This document shows positions 42,431-52,350 of a DNA stretch of 64,000 bases, in pieces; positions within the stretch are counted from its first letter, which is position 1; each line of letters begins with the position of its first letter. The notes under the pieces were generated by a model, which ran no database searches, was not told where the DNA came from, and saw only the letters and a list, made by a program, of their open reading frames with translations. The position numbers were made by a program, and so were the translations under genes. Origin of the DNA: Cellulomonas sp. (GTDB lineage Bacteria > Actinomycetota > Actinomycetes > Actinomycetales > Cellulomonadaceae); assembly GCF_017744555.1 (NCBI RefSeq), contig NZ_JAGIBD010000013.1, positions 62,001 through 126,000 of the forward strand, in the 5' to 3' direction.

Positions 42431-42567
42431 TCTCGCGGATCCGCGAGGCGCCCGCGACATCGCGGCCGCACTGCTGCGGCTGGCGTGGCTTGTCGCGTCG
42501 TGCGAGGCGACCATCGCTCGTCGAAAGCGTGGGGCAAGACGTGGGCTCAACCTGCGACGATCAAGAC

Positions 42568-42602
42568 TCAGGCCTGGTGAGACACCGTCTCACCAGGCCT
42601 GA
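42568..42602 (-). terminator. tRNA-Pro terminator hairpin
   Basis: Perfect 16-bp stem (42568-42583 with 42587-42602, loop of 3), starting five bases beyond the tRNA 3' end on the minus strand. Confidence 0.8.
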
Positions 42603-42606
42603 TGCG

Positions 42607-42680
<74 letters not shown>

Positions 42681-42763
42681 ATGGCCCCCGCAGGAGCCTC
42701 GGAAACTCTACCCCACCAGCGACCCGGTCCCGTCATCGATACCGACCGGCGAGCCGCACACGC

Positions 42764-44239
42764 TCAGCGCTTCCGCTTCTCCCGCACGCGCACGGAGATC
42801 GAGATGGGCGTCCCCTCGAACCCGAACGTCTCGCGGAGCCGGCGCTCGATGTACCGGCGGTAGCCGGGGTCGAGGAACCCGGTGGTGAAGATGACGAACC
42901 GGGGCGGCCGGGTGGACGCCTGGGTGGCGAACAGGATGCGCGGCTGCTTCCCGCCGCGCAGGGGGTGCGGGTGGGCGGCGACGAGCTCACCGAGGAACGC
43001 GTTGAGGCGTCCGGTGGAGATGCGGGTGTCCCACGACTCGAGCGACCGCTCGAGGGCGGGCACGAGCCGGTCGGTGTGCCACCCGGTGCGGGCGGAGATG
43101 TTGACGCGCGGCGCCCACTGCACCTGGACGAGGTCCTGCTCGATCTCGCGCTCCAGGAACGGGCGGCGGTCCTCGTCCATGAGGTCCCACTTGTTGTACG
43201 CGATGACGAGGGCGCGACCCGCGTCGACGACCTGTGAGATGACGCGGGTGTCCTGCTCGGTCATCTTCGTCGAGGCGTCGATGAGGACGACGGCGACCTC
43301 GGCCTTCTCGATCGCGGCCTGGGTCCGCAGCGACGCGTAGAAGTCGGCGCCGGACGTCTGGTGGACGCGGCGGCGGATGCCGGCGGTGTCGACGAACACC
43401 CACGGCTTGCCCTTGAGCGCGACGAGCTCGTCCACCGGGTCACGCGTCGTGCCGGCGACGGAGTCGACGACGACGCGGTCGGCGCCGAGCACCTTGTTGA
43501 GCAGCGACGACTTGCCGACGTTGGGCCGGCCGACGAGCGCGACGCGGCGGGGCCCGTCGGGGATGGCGTGGCCGTGCGCGGAGACGAGCGGCAGGGCGTC
43601 CATCGCGGCGTCGAGCAGGTCGCCGGTGCCGCGGCCGTGCAGGGCGGAGACGGGGAACGGCTCGCCGAGTCCGAGCGACCAGAGGGCGGCGGCGTCGGCC
43701 TCGCCGGCGGGCCCGTCGACCTTGTTGGCGCACAGCACGACAGGCTTGCCCGAGCGGCGCAGCAGGCGGACGACCTGCGTGTCGGTCTCGGTGACGCCGA
43801 CGGTGGCGTCGACGACGAAGATCACGGCGTCGGCGAGCGAGACGGCGACCTCGGCCTGCTGGGCGACGCGCGCGTCGATCCCCGCGACGTCGACCTCCCA
43901 GCCGCCGGTGTCGACGAGCGTGAAGCGGCGCCCGGACCAGTCGGCGGGGTAGCTCACGCGGTCGCGGGTGACACCCGGCTTGTCCTCGACGACCGCCTCG
44001 CGGCGGCCGATGATGCGGTTGACGAGCGTCGACTTGCCGACGTTCGGGCGCCCGACAACGGCGAGCACGGGAAGGACGACCACGGGCTCCTCGCCGAGCT
44101 CACCGACGTCCTCGGCGTGCAGGAGCGCGAGGTCCTCGTCCTCGAGCTCGTACTCCGTGAGCCCGGCGCGCAGCGCCCGCTCGCGGTCGGCGTCACCGGT
44201 CTCGTCGGGCAGCACCAGGGCGGGATCGGTCTCGGTCAT
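42764..44239 (-). CDS. der: Ribosome biogenesis GTPase Der (EngA)
   Basis: 491 residues; the ATG at 44237-44239 is chosen over an upstream in-frame start because the protein then begins with the usual acidic actinobacterial leader. Two GTPase domains: first GRPNVGKST (about 65-73) with DTGG and NKVD, second GRPNVGKSS (about 236-244) with DTAGIRR and NKWD. A C-terminal KH-like domain follows (about 385-491, [18 protein letters not shown]). Der is essential for 50S subunit maturation. Not overlapped with neighbours. Confidence 0.96.
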   Translation of the reverse strand: MTETDPALVLPDETGDADRERALRAGLTEYELEDEDLALLHAEDVGELGEEPVVVLPVLAVVGRPNVGKSTLVNRIIGRREAVVEDKPGVTRDRVSYPADWSGRRFTLVDTGGWEVDVAGIDARVAQQAEVAVSLADAVIFVVDATVGVTETDTQVVRLLRRSGKPVVLCANKVDGPAGEADAAALWSLGLGEPFPVSALHGRGTGDLLDAAMDALPLVSAHGHAIPDGPRRVALVGRPNVGKSSLLNKVLGADRVVVDSVAGTTRDPVDELVALKGKPWVFVDTAGIRRRVHQTSGADFYASLRTQAAIEKAEVAVVLIDASTKMTEQDTRVISQVVDAGRALVIAYNKWDLMDEDRRPFLEREIEQDLVQVQWAPRVNISARTGWHTDRLVPALERSLESWDTRISTGRLNAFLGELVAAHPHPLRGGKQPRILFATQASTRPPRFVIFTTGFLDPGYRRYIERRLRETFGFEGTPISISVRVREKRKR

Positions 44240-44295
44240 GCCCCCATTGTCCCCTGCGCGGCGACCGGGCCGCGACGACGAGGCCGAGAGCCGGG

Positions 44296-45114
44296 TCACG
44301 GCCGCCAGACGGCGACCTCGACGTCGTGCGTCCGCTCGCTGAACATCCCGTCAGGAGCGACGTCGAGCAGCACCGCCCGCACGTCGGCCGCGAAGGCCCC
44401 CAGGCGGTCGCCGAACAAGTGCGGCGCGGAGCTGGACATCGACAGGAGCGACGCGAGGACGTCGTCGGCGCTGCGTGGCACCGCGTCGCCGCCCGACACG
44501 ACGAGGCGTTCCGGACCGGCGTAACCGGCGGCGCGCATGACGTCGTCCTCGCCGCTGCGCGTACCGCCGGGCAGCGTGCCCTGACCTGCGCGTCGTACGG
44601 GCCCGAGGTAGGTCGCGACCAGCGCGTCGAGCCGGGTCCATGGAGGCCGCGGGTGCGGCAGCGGGTCGTCGCCGTCGACGCCGCGGTGCGTCATCGACGC
44701 CACGTGCACCCAGGCGCCGTGCTCGTCGAGCATCCCCCGCACGGCGTCCGCGACCTCCTCCTGCCGCATCCAGTGGAACGACTGCGCGAACGTCACGGTC
44801 CGGAACAGCCCGAGGTCGGCGGGCAGGTCCTCCGCGCGCAGCGCACGCCACACGACTCGCGGCGCACCCGACGAACGCGCCGCCTCGGCGAGCATGTCCG
44901 GGTCGGCGTCGATCCCGACCGACGAGGCGTGCAGCGGCGCGAGCAGCGCCGTCAAGGACCCCGGTCCGCACCCGACGTCGAGGAGCCGGCCGGTGCCGTC
45001 GAGCCCGAGCGCATCCTGCAGCACGGACGCGAGCCGCGCCGGGTAGGGCATCCGGCCACGTGGATAGTGCTGCGCGCTGCCTGCGAACAGGGTCGGGTCC
45101 CACTCCCACGTCAT
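44296..45114 (-). CDS. Class I SAM-dependent methyltransferase
   Basis: 272 residues, ATG at 45112-45114 after GGGGGAG. It has motif [18 protein letters not shown] (about 44-60), acidic motif [11 protein letters not shown] and motif [11 protein letters not shown]. This is the pattern of methyltransferase-11/25 domain proteins acting on small molecules. The N-terminus [21 protein letters not shown] is typical. The substrate cannot be inferred. It lies 11 bases downstream of plsC and so is probably part of the same long transcript. Confidence 0.82.
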   Translation of the reverse strand: MTWEWDPTLFAGSAQHYPRGRMPYPARLASVLQDALGLDGTGRLLDVGCGPGSLTALLAPLHASSVGIDADPDMLAEAARSSGAPRVVWRALRAEDLPADLGLFRTVTFAQSFHWMRQEEVADAVRGMLDEHGAWVHVASMTHRGVDGDDPLPHPRPPWTRLDALVATYLGPVRRAGQGTLPGGTRSGEDDVMRAAGYAGPERLVVSGGDAVPRSADDVLASLLSMSSSAPHLFGDRLGAFAADVRAVLLDVAPDGMFSERTHDVEVAVWRP

Positions 45115-45125
45115 CTCGCTCCCCC

Positions 45126-45818
45126 TCAGCGGGTCCGTTCGCGGTTCGGGTCGTCGGCCGGCAGCACCAGCCCCGTGCGAGCGGAAGCCCGGTCGACGAG
45201 GTCCGCCAGCGCGACCCGGATCGACTCGTTCGCGTCGACGAGCGCGGCCCGGCCCGACGTTCCCGCGGCACGCTCCAGGACGAGAGGCTCCCCGAACTCG
45301 ATCGCCAGCCGCCGGCGCAGCCCAGGCACGTGCCCGACGGACTCGCCGGTGCGCCGCGTGCCGAGCACCGCGACAGGCACGACGGGCGCGTGCCCGTTGA
45401 GCGCGAGCCACGCGACGCCTGCCCGGGCGCTCGTCGCGTCACCGCGTCCCCGGTTCCCCTCGGGGAAGACCCCGACGCACCCGCCGCGCTTGAGCACGCC
45501 GAGGGCGGAGACGAGCGCCGCCCGTCCGCCCTCCCGGTCGACGGGGATCTGCCCGGCGGCCTGCAGCACCCAGCCGACCGGCCCGGTGAACATCTCCTCC
45601 TTGACGAGGATGTGCGCCGGCCGGGGCGCGACGCCGAGCAGCACGGGACCGTCGACGACACCGGTGTGGTTGGCCGCGAGCAGCACGGGCCCGTCAACCG
45701 GCACCCGGTCCGCCCCGACGACATCGGCGTCCCACACGACCCGTGCGAGGAACCGCCCGACCCACCGCGACCACGCCGGCCCGGCCGGACCGGGGACGCG
45801 CGGCGAGTGGGCGCTCAT
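45126..45818 (-). CDS. plsC: 1-acyl-sn-glycerol-3-phosphate acyltransferase (PlsC-like)
   Basis: 230 residues, start ATG 45816-45818 overlapping the cmk stop by 4 bases. The HX4D catalytic motif is NHTGVVD (about residues 51-57). VFPEGNR (about 116-122) is the phosphate-binding block. VVPVAVLGTRR follows. Such enzymes make phosphatidic acid at the membrane, but related family members acylate other lipids. It belongs to the parA-scpA-scpB-rluB-tyrA-cmk-plsC chain. Confidence 0.87.
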   Translation of the reverse strand: MSAHSPRVPGPAGPAWSRWVGRFLARVVWDADVVGADRVPVDGPVLLAANHTGVVDGPVLLGVAPRPAHILVKEEMFTGPVGWVLQAAGQIPVDREGGRAALVSALGVLKRGGCVGVFPEGNRGRGDATSARAGVAWLALNGHAPVVPVAVLGTRRTGESVGHVPGLRRRLAIEFGEPLVLERAAGTSGRAALVDANESIRVALADLVDRASARTGLVLPADDPNRERTR

Positions 45819-46546
45819 GCGCGGGCGACCTCCGACGCGACGACGTCGAGCACGACCTGCACGGTCTGGTCGAAGTCGAGGTGGGACGAGTCCACCGTGA
45901 CGACGCCGTCCGCGGCCACGTGGAACTGCACGACGGTCGAGTCGTCGGCGTCGCGGCGCAGCACCTGGTCGCGCGTGGCCTCGACGGCGGCCGCGTCGTC
46001 GGAGCCGTGCACGTCCCGTGCCCGACGAGCGAGGCGGGCCTCCTCGCTCGCGGTGAGCAACACCCGCACGTCGGCGTCGGGAGCCACGACGGTCGTGATG
46101 TCCCGGCCCTCCGCGACGACCCCGCGGCCGCCCGACCAGGACGACGGGTCGCGCTCCGCGTCGATCGCCGCACGCTGCAGCCGGCCGAGCTCGGCCCGGA
46201 CCTCGAGGTTCGTCGCGACGGCGCTCACAGCCGCGGAGATCGCGGTCTCCCGGATGGCCGCACCGATGTCGGTCCCCCCGACGCTGACCGTGGGGTTCGA
46301 CGGGTCGACGCCGAGGACGAGCGGCATCGCCCGGACGGCGTCCGCGACGGCGGCGGTGTCGTCCAGCGCGATCCCCTGCTCGAGGCACCACCAGGTCGCC
46401 GCCCGGTAGGTCGCCCCCGTGTCGAGGAACGCGAGCCCGAGGGCCTTCGCGACGGCGCGCGAGACGCTCGACTTGCCGGACCCCGAGGGTCCGTCGATCG
46501 CCACGACCAGGGCGGGAACTGCCGTGCTCAACTCACCAGTCTCCAT
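45815..46546 (-). CDS. cmk: Cytidylate kinase
   Basis: 243 residues from the ATG at 46544-46546, which overlaps the tyrA end by 19 bases. P-loop GPSGSGKSS (about 19-27), DTGATYRAATWW and AEGRDITTVVAPDADVRVLLTA match bacterial cytidylate kinases. It phosphorylates CMP/dCMP to the diphosphates. The order tyrA-cmk-der is conserved in actinobacteria; here plsC and a methyltransferase are interposed before der. Confidence 0.95.
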   Translation of the reverse strand: METGELSTAVPALVVAIDGPSGSGKSSVSRAVAKALGLAFLDTGATYRAATWWCLEQGIALDDTAAVADAVRAMPLVLGVDPSNPTVSVGGTDIGAAIRETAISAAVSAVATNLEVRAELGRLQRAAIDAERDPSSWSGGRGVVAEGRDITTVVAPDADVRVLLTASEEARLARRARDVHGSDDAAAVEATRDQVLRRDADDSTVVQFHVAADGVVTVDSSHLDFDQTVQVVLDVVASEVARA

Positions 46547-47637
46547 CCGCGGGCCGTCAGCTCCGCCTCGAGGTGCTCGACGCTGCCGGGCAGCACCGAG
46601 ATGCCCGCCATGCCGACCGGCCGACCTGCGGCGTGCTCCAGCTGCAGGTCCTCCAGGTTGACGCCCGCCTCCCCCACGTCGGTCAGCAGCCGCGCGAGCT
46701 CGCCGGGGGCGTCCGGGACGAGCACCGTGACCACACGGTAGACGCGCTGCACGCCGCCGTGCTTGCCGGGGATCCGGGCGACGCCGGCGTTGCCGTCGGC
46801 AACCGCCTGGGCGATCGTCGCGAGCGCGCCGAGCTCGACCGTCTCCGGCCCCGTCGCCGCATCGGCACTGGTCAGCGCGCCGATCACGGCGTCGAGGTCG
46901 GTCCGCAGGTCGGCCAGCACCTGCCGCACCGCGCCGGCGTTCGCGGCGAGGATCGACGTCCACAGCGCAGGGTCCGACGCCGCGAGGCGCGTCACGTCGC
47001 GCAGGCCCTGACCCGCGAGGCCCAGGGCTGTCTCGTCGACGCCCCGCAGCCGCGCGGCGACGAGGCTCGCGGCGACCTGCGGCACGTGCGAGACGACGGC
47101 GACGGCGGCGTCGTGCGCGTCGGCGTCCATCGACACCGGGACGGCACCCAGGTCGACGGCGAGCGCGCGCACCGCGAGGATCGCGTCGGGCCGTGACGAC
47201 CCGGAGTCGGTGATGACCCAGGGCCGCCCGAGGAACAGGTCCGGCACCGCCGCGGACGGACCGGAGCGCTCGCGCCCCGCCATCGGGTGGGAGCCCACGT
47301 ACCGCGAGAGGTCGGCACCCGCGGCCCGCAGCTCGGCCAGCACGTGGCCCTTGACGCTGGCGACGTCGGTCACGACAGCGTCCGGGTGGGCCTCGAGCTC
47401 GGCGAGCACGACGTCCGCCGTGACGTCCGGCGGCGCCGCGACCACGACGAGTGCCGGGTCCGAGTCCTCGGGCGAGGCGGGACGGCCGGCACCGACGTCA
47501 CGGGCCAGGGCGAGCGCGGTGCGTGACGGGTCGTGCAGCACGACGTCGCCCCCGCGGGTGGTGAGTCCGAGGCCGACGGACGCGCCGAGCAGCCCGGTCC
47601 CGACGACCCGCACGGTCCCCTGCGTCGCGAGCGTCAC
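46528..47637 (-). CDS. tyrA: Prephenate dehydrogenase with C-terminal ACT domain
   Basis: 369 residues from a GTG overlapping the rluB stop (GTGA). The NAD motif VGTGLLGASVGLGL is at the start. The catalytic segment VGSHPMAGRERSGPSAA has the conserved His. A helical dimerisation domain follows (about 190-280), then an ACT regulatory domain (about 298-369, RVVTVLVPDAPGELARLLTDVGEAGVNLEDLQLEH) for allosteric control, likely by tyrosine. It converts prephenate to 4-hydroxyphenylpyruvate. Confidence 0.93.
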   Translation of the reverse strand: MTLATQGTVRVVGTGLLGASVGLGLTTRGGDVVLHDPSRTALALARDVGAGRPASPEDSDPALVVVAAPPDVTADVVLAELEAHPDAVVTDVASVKGHVLAELRAAGADLSRYVGSHPMAGRERSGPSAAVPDLFLGRPWVITDSGSSRPDAILAVRALAVDLGAVPVSMDADAHDAAVAVVSHVPQVAASLVAARLRGVDETALGLAGQGLRDVTRLAASDPALWTSILAANAGAVRQVLADLRTDLDAVIGALTSADAATGPETVELGALATIAQAVADGNAGVARIPGKHGGVQRVYRVVTVLVPDAPGELARLLTDVGEAGVNLEDLQLEHAAGRPVGMAGISVLPGSVEHLEAELTARGWRLVS

Positions 47638-48842
47638 ATCCCCGCCTGGGTCATGAGCGAGCCGACCTCCGTCTTCGACAGCCCGCGCGTGCGGCCCGGC
47701 TTGAGGTCACCCAGCCGGATCGGGCCGATCGCAGTGCGGACCAGGCGCGAGACGGGGTACCCGACCTCGTCGAACAGCCGCCGCACGATGCGGTTGCGGC
47801 CCTCGTGCAAGGTGACCTCGACGAGGCTCGCCTGCGGCGTGAGCTGCACGACGTTGAACCGGTCCAGCACGACGGGCCCGTCCTCCAGCTCGATGCCCTT
47901 CAGCAGCCGGCCGGCGAGCGAGGGCGGCACCTTGCCCTCGAGGTGGGCCAGGTAGGTCTTCGCGACGCCGTGCGACGGGTGCGACAGCCGGTTCGCGAGG
48001 TCACCGTCGTTGGTCAGGAGGATGAGTCCCTCGGTGTCGGCGTCGAGCCGCCCGACGTGGAACAGCCGCTCCTCACGGTTCGCGACGTACTGACCGATCG
48101 ACGGACGGCCTTCGGGGTCGTGCATCGTCGAGACGACGCCCTTGGGCTTGTTGAGCGCGATCGTGATGAGCGACGAGTCGAGCTGCACCCGCATGCCGTC
48201 CACGTGGATGACCGCGTGCAGCGGGTCGACGCGGACGCCGAGCTCGAGCACCGGGCTGCCGTCGACCGTCACGCGACCCGACGCGATGAGCTCCTCGCAC
48301 GCCCGGCGCGAGCCCATCCCCGCCGCGGCGAGCACCTTCTGCAGGCGGACGCCCTCGGGGTCGTGCACGTCGATCGTCGGCTGCGGCGCGGGCCGCTGCG
48401 GCGGACGCGACCGGCCGGGCGGGCGTCCTGCCGTGCCGGCGCCCTTGGACCCGCCGCTCGCACCACCCCGACGGGCCGCAGCGCCACGGGCACCCGTCGA
48501 CCCGCCACGCGACGCGCCCGCCCCGGCGGACCCGGCACCGCCCCGCGGCGCGCTCGCGCCGGTCGACCCGGCACCGCCCCGTGAGGCACCACCGGCGGAC
48601 CCGGCAGCGCCGCGCGACGCGCCGGTGCCGCTGCGCCCCGCGCCGCCCGACGGACGACCGCCGGCCTGGCCGCCTGACCGCGCACCGGCCGAGCCGCGAC
48701 CGGAACCGCTCCGCCCGGCACCGCTCTGGCCCGACCCGCTCTGGCCCGACCCGCGCTGTCCCGAGCCTCCGGCGCCACGTCCACGTCCGCTGCCCTGGCT
48801 GCCGCCCTGGCCCGCGCCCCCGCGCCTGTCCTGCGCGCTCAT
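47634..48842 (-). CDS. rluB: Pseudouridine synthase, RluB/RsuA family, with long disordered N-terminus
   Basis: 402 residues. The first ~155 are a Gly/Ser/Ala/Arg low-complexity region with repeats such as GSGQSG and ASRGGAGS; a shorter basic tail is common in actinobacterial RluB, this one is long. Then an S4 RNA-binding domain (VRLQKVLAAAGMGSRRACEELI) and the synthase domain with catalytic Asp in GRLDADTEGLILLTNDG. It should modify 23S rRNA. ATGA overlap with scpB. Confidence 0.92.
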   Translation of the reverse strand: MSAQDRRGGAGQGGSQGSGRGRGAGGSGQRGSGQSGSGQSGAGRSGSGRGSAGARSGGQAGGRPSGGAGRSGTGASRGAAGSAGGASRGGAGSTGASAPRGGAGSAGAGASRGGSTGARGAAARRGGASGGSKGAGTAGRPPGRSRPPQRPAPQPTIDVHDPEGVRLQKVLAAAGMGSRRACEELIASGRVTVDGSPVLELGVRVDPLHAVIHVDGMRVQLDSSLITIALNKPKGVVSTMHDPEGRPSIGQYVANREERLFHVGRLDADTEGLILLTNDGDLANRLSHPSHGVAKTYLAHLEGKVPPSLAGRLLKGIELEDGPVVLDRFNVVQLTPQASLVEVTLHEGRNRIVRRLFDEVGYPVSRLVRTAIGPIRLGDLKPGRTRGLSKTEVGSLMTQAGM

Positions 48843-49501
48843 CTGCTGTCTCCGATCGCCTGGTCGACGCCCTCGAGCCCCTCGATGTCCGGGAGGTAGG
48901 GCGCGAGCGGGGGCAGCTCGTCCAACGAGGACAGGCCCATCCGCTCCAAGAAGTATCCCGTGGTCGCGTACAGGACGGCGCCACTGCTCGGGTCCGTGCC
49001 GATCTCCGCGACGAGCCCGCGTGCCGTCAGGGTCCGTACGACGCCGTCGACGTTCACGCCGCGCACCGCCGACACCTGCCCCCGGGTCACCGGCTGCCGG
49101 TAGGCGATCACGGCGAGCGTCTCGAGCGCCGCCTGCGTGAGCCTCGCCGTCTGACCGTCGACGACGAACCGCCCGACCACGTCCGCGTACGGCGACGCCG
49201 AGTAGATCCGCCAGCCCTCCCCCGCGCGACGCAGCTCGAACCCGCGCGGCCGGCCCCCGAGCTCACCCCGGTACTCCGCGGCGAGCTCGTCGAGCAGCGC
49301 CTCGACGCGGGCCGTGGGCAGCGCGAGGACGGTCGCGAGGCGCAGCGCCGGGATCGGCTCGTCGGCGACCATGAGCACGGCCTCGAGCGCGGCGAGCGCA
49401 CCGCCGGGCAGGTCGTCGACGTCGAACGCGAGCTCGTCCGCCTGTGGCGGGACGGCGTCGGCCTCGACGTCCGGGTCGGTCGCCTCGTCGTGCTCGGTCA
49501 T
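48839..49501 (-). CDS. scpB: Segregation and condensation protein B
   Basis: 220 residues. Two winged-helix domains: first ALEAVLMVADEPIPALRLATVL, second around QAALETLAVIAYRQPVTRGQVSAVRGVNVDGVVRTL, the most conserved stretch of ScpB. It acts with ScpA and SMC in chromosome condensation. Its start and stop overlap scpA and rluB by 4 bases each. Confidence 0.95.
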   Translation of the reverse strand: MTEHDEATDPDVEADAVPPQADELAFDVDDLPGGALAALEAVLMVADEPIPALRLATVLALPTARVEALLDELAAEYRGELGGRPRGFELRRAGEGWRIYSASPYADVVGRFVVDGQTARLTQAALETLAVIAYRQPVTRGQVSAVRGVNVDGVVRTLTARGLVAEIGTDPSSGAVLYATTGYFLERMGLSSLDELPPLAPYLPDIEGLEGVDQAIGDSR

Positions 49502-50451
49502 GCGTCGTTCCCCTCGTGCGGCGTGCTGTCGTCCCCCGTGAGGGCGTCGGCGCCGGCCTCGCGCGCGTCGGGCTCGTTCGGGCCCGTCGCGGTCGTGTCC
49601 AGCTGGTCGAAGTCGTCGGACACCTCGATCTCACCCTCCGCCGACCCCGTCCAGCGCACCGTGAGCTCCCCGAGCGGCGTGACCTGGTCGAACCCGACCG
49701 CGCCCTCCCGGAACAGCTCGAGCAGCGCGAGGAACCGCGCGACGACGACGATCGTGGAGCCGGCGTCCGCGGTGAGCGTCCGGAACGACGTCGCTCCCCC
49801 GTGCCGCAGCCGGTCGACGAGCACCGCGGCCTGCTCGCGGACGCTCACGGGCGGTGCGTGCAGGTGGCTGATGTCGACGCCGGGCGGAGCGGGCTTGGGC
49901 TGCGTGGCGCGAGCAGCCAGCGCCGCAAGCTGGTCGGGCCCGATCTGCCAGACGAGCTCGGGCAGCAGGGCCGCGAGGTGCGGCTCGAGCTCGACGACTC
50001 GTGGGTACCGCCGACCCTCGGTCGCGAACCGCTCGGCGAGGTCGGACGCGACCCGCTTGTACGCCCGGTACTGCAGCAGCCGCGCGAACAGCAGGTCACG
50101 CGCCTCGAGCAGTTCGAGATCCTCCGCGTCCTCGACCTCGGCGGACGGCAGCAGCCGCGCGGCTTTGAGGTCGAGCAGGGTCGCGGCGACGACGAGGAAC
50201 TCGCTGGCCTGCCCGAGGTCCCACTCGTGCTCCTTGGCCCGGATGTGCGCGATGAACTCGTCGGTGACGCGCGCGAGCGCGACCTCCGTGATGTCGAGCT
50301 TGTGCTTCGCGATCAGGCCGAGGAGCAGGTCGAACGGGCCGCTGAAGTTGTCGAGGTGGACCTCGAAGCCGTGCGTCCCCGCCGGAGCGGGCTCGTCGAC
50401 GGTGACCGGGTGCTCGGGCGTGGCCGCGCGCTCGTCAGGCGGCGTCGCCAC
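49498..50451 (-). CDS. scpA: Segregation and condensation protein A
   Basis: 317 residues from the GTG at 50449-50451, 17 bases inside the end of parA; no later start fits the N-terminus FEVHLDNFSGPFDLLLGLIAKHKLDITEVALARVTDEF, the kleisin N-terminal motif. SEFLVVAATLLDLKAARLLP follows. An acidic tail ends the protein. It bridges SMC heads together with ScpB. Confidence 0.93.
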   Translation of the reverse strand: MATPPDERAATPEHPVTVDEPAPAGTHGFEVHLDNFSGPFDLLLGLIAKHKLDITEVALARVTDEFIAHIRAKEHEWDLGQASEFLVVAATLLDLKAARLLPSAEVEDAEDLELLEARDLLFARLLQYRAYKRVASDLAERFATEGRRYPRVVELEPHLAALLPELVWQIGPDQLAALAARATQPKPAPPGVDISHLHAPPVSVREQAAVLVDRLRHGGATSFRTLTADAGSTIVVVARFLALLELFREGAVGFDQVTPLGELTVRWTGSAEGEIEVSDDFDQLDTTATGPNEPDAREAGADALTGDDSTPHEGNDA

Positions 50452-51301
50452 GGGCGACGAGCTCACGGGCCAGCTGGCGGTAGGCCGCCGCACCGCTGTG
50501 CGTCGGTGCGTACGTGGTGATCGGCTCGGCGGCGACCGTCGCGTCCGGGAACTTCACCGTGCGGCCGATCACGGTCTGCAGCAATGTGTCGCCGAACGCC
50601 TCGTGCACACGCGCCACGACCTCGCGGGCGTGCAGCGTGCGCGAGTCGTACATGGTCGCGAGGATGCCGTCGACCTCGAGGCGGGGGTTGAGCCGGTCGC
50701 GGACCTTCTCGATGGTCTCGACGAGCAGCGCGACACCGCGCAGCGCGAAGAACTCGCACTCGAGCGGGATGAGCACGCCGTGCGCGGCCGTCAGCGCGTT
50801 CACGGTGAGCAGGCCGAGCGACGGCTGGCAGTCGACGAGGATCACGTCGTACTCGTCGAGCACCGGACGCAGCGCGCGGGCCAGCACGGTCTCGCGAGCG
50901 ACCTCGCCGACGAGCTGCACCTCGGCTGCGGACAGGTCGATGTTCGCGGGGAGCAGGTCGAGGTTCGCGTTGTCGGTGGAGCGGATGACGGCGTGGATGT
51001 CGGCGTCGCGCTCCATCAGCAGGTTGTAGACGGTGCGGTCGAGCTCGTGCGGGCTCACGCCCAGGCCGACGGAGGCGGCACCCTGGGGGTCGAAGTCGAC
51101 GACCAGGACGCGGCGGCCGTACTCGGCGAGCGCAGCACCGAGGTTGATCGTGGTGGTCGTCTTGCCGACGCCACCCTTCTGGTTGCACATCGCGATGACG
51201 CGGGCCGGACCGTGTGACGCCAGCGGCGTCGGGTCGGGGAACTCGGGCAGCGGACGTCCGACGGCGTCGAGCTGCGGTTCGGTCGTCTGCTGGCTCACCA
51301 C
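50435..51301 (-). CDS. parA: ParA family ATPase
   Basis: 288 residues from GTG 51299-51301 (the adjacent GTG at 51298 is equally possible). Deviant Walker A CNQKGGVGKTTTTINL (about 38-53), VLVVDFDPQGAAS and VILVDCQPSLGLLTVNAL. This is the stand-alone ParA/MinD-type ATPase that sits before scpA in actinobacteria, not the oriC-linked parAB pair, and no parB is nearby. A role in chromosome organisation with ScpAB is plausible. Confidence 0.9.
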   Translation of the reverse strand: MVSQQTTEPQLDAVGRPLPEFPDPTPLASHGPARVIAMCNQKGGVGKTTTTINLGAALAEYGRRVLVVDFDPQGAASVGLGVSPHELDRTVYNLLMERDADIHAVIRSTDNANLDLLPANIDLSAAEVQLVGEVARETVLARALRPVLDEYDVILVDCQPSLGLLTVNALTAAHGVLIPLECEFFALRGVALLVETIEKVRDRLNPRLEVDGILATMYDSRTLHAREVVARVHEAFGDTLLQTVIGRTVKFPDATVAAEPITTYAPTHSGAAAYRQLARELVARGDAA

Positions 51302-51377
51302 GCGGGACAACCTACCGGAGGTGGACGCGCTGCGACGGTGCGACAGACCGCGTGTGCCGGAACCGTCCCGATCGTGC

Positions 51378-52334
51378 TCAGAGCGCGCGCGGGTGCGCCG
51401 CGACGTAGACCTCACGCAGGGTGTCCGGCGTCACGAGCGTGTAGATCTGCGTGGTGGTCACGGAGGCGTGGCCGAGCAGCTCCTGGACCACCCGCACGTC
51501 GGCCCCGCCGGCGAGGAGGTGGGTCGCGAACGAGTGCCGCAGCGTGTGCGGCGAGATGTGGTCGGCGCCCGCCAGGCCCGCGCGGTTCGCGGCCGTCCGG
51601 AGCACCGCCCAGGCGCTCTGCCTGCTCAACCGGTTGCCGCGGGTGTTGAGGAAGACCGCCGACGTGCCCCGGCCGGCGCCGGACAGCACCGGCCGCGACC
51701 GGACCAGGTACGCCTCGAGGGCCTCCAGCGCGAACGAGCCGAGCGGCACGACGCGCTCCTTGCTGCCCTTGCCGAGCAGGCGCACCGACGACCGGCCGGG
51801 CGTGCGGTCCACGTCGTCGACCGCGAGGCCGACCGCCTCGGAGATGCGCGCCCCCGTCGAGTAGACGACCTCGAGCAGTGCCCTGTCGCGCAGCGGCACG
51901 GGGCCGTCGCCGAGCCCGGCGGCGTCCAGCAGACGCTCGACGTCCGCGACGGAGATGGCCTTCGGCAGCCGCTTGGGCTGCGCCGGCGGCCGCACCGCAC
52001 CGGCCGCGTCCGCCGCCGTGACGCCGTCCAGCACCAGGAAGCGGTGCCAGCCACGGACCGCGACCACCGCCCGGGCGGCCGACGAGGCGGACAGCGGCGC
52101 GCGGTCGTCCGCACCCGTGCGCACCGCGACGACGAAGTCCTCGACGTCCCGTTCCGCGATGTCTCCGGGGGCCGCCCGGCCGAGCCCGGTGAGGAACGCG
52201 ACGTACCGCTCGAGGTCGCGGCGGTACGCGGCCAGGGTGTTGGCGGACAGCCCGCGCTCGACGCTCAGGTGCGCCAGGTACCCCTCGAGGGCGCCGCGCA
52301 GCTGCCCGTCGGGGTGCTCCACGTCGCCGGCCAT
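51378..52334 (-). CDS. xerD: Site-specific tyrosine recombinase XerD
   Basis: 318 residues. N-terminal SAM-like core-binding domain (about 5-100, [30 protein letters not shown]). Catalytic residues of the C-terminal domain are visible: Arg in [13 protein letters not shown], Lys in [18 protein letters not shown] and [14 protein letters not shown] with the nucleophilic Tyr. Length and context beside parA-scpAB support chromosomal XerD, which resolves dimers at dif, and not a phage integrase. Confidence 0.93.
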   Translation of the reverse strand: MAGDVEHPDGQLRGALEGYLAHLSVERGLSANTLAAYRRDLERYVAFLTGLGRAAPGDIAERDVEDFVVAVRTGADDRAPLSASSAARAVVAVRGWHRFLVLDGVTAADAAGAVRPPAQPKRLPKAISVADVERLLDAAGLGDGPVPLRDRALLEVVYSTGARISEAVGLAVDDVDRTPGRSSVRLLGKGSKERVVPLGSFALEALEAYLVRSRPVLSGAGRGTSAVFLNTRGNRLSRQSAWAVLRTAANRAGLAGADHISPHTLRHSFATHLLAGGADVRVVQELLGHASVTTTQIYTLVTPDTLREVYVAAHPRAL

Positions 52335-52350
52335 CGCACCCGACCGCGGG

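Noticed and set aside
42404-42470. Second functional tRNA
   Set aside because: Only the 3' arm is recognisable, the T-stem does not pair and there is no anticodon arm.
48581-51217. 878-codon plus-strand frame across rluB-scpB-scpA-parA
   Set aside because: Antisense to four conserved genes with diagnostic motifs.
51378-52334. Phage or island integrase in place of XerD
   Set aside because: Length, motif spacing and the position beside parA-scpAB fit the chromosomal XerD.
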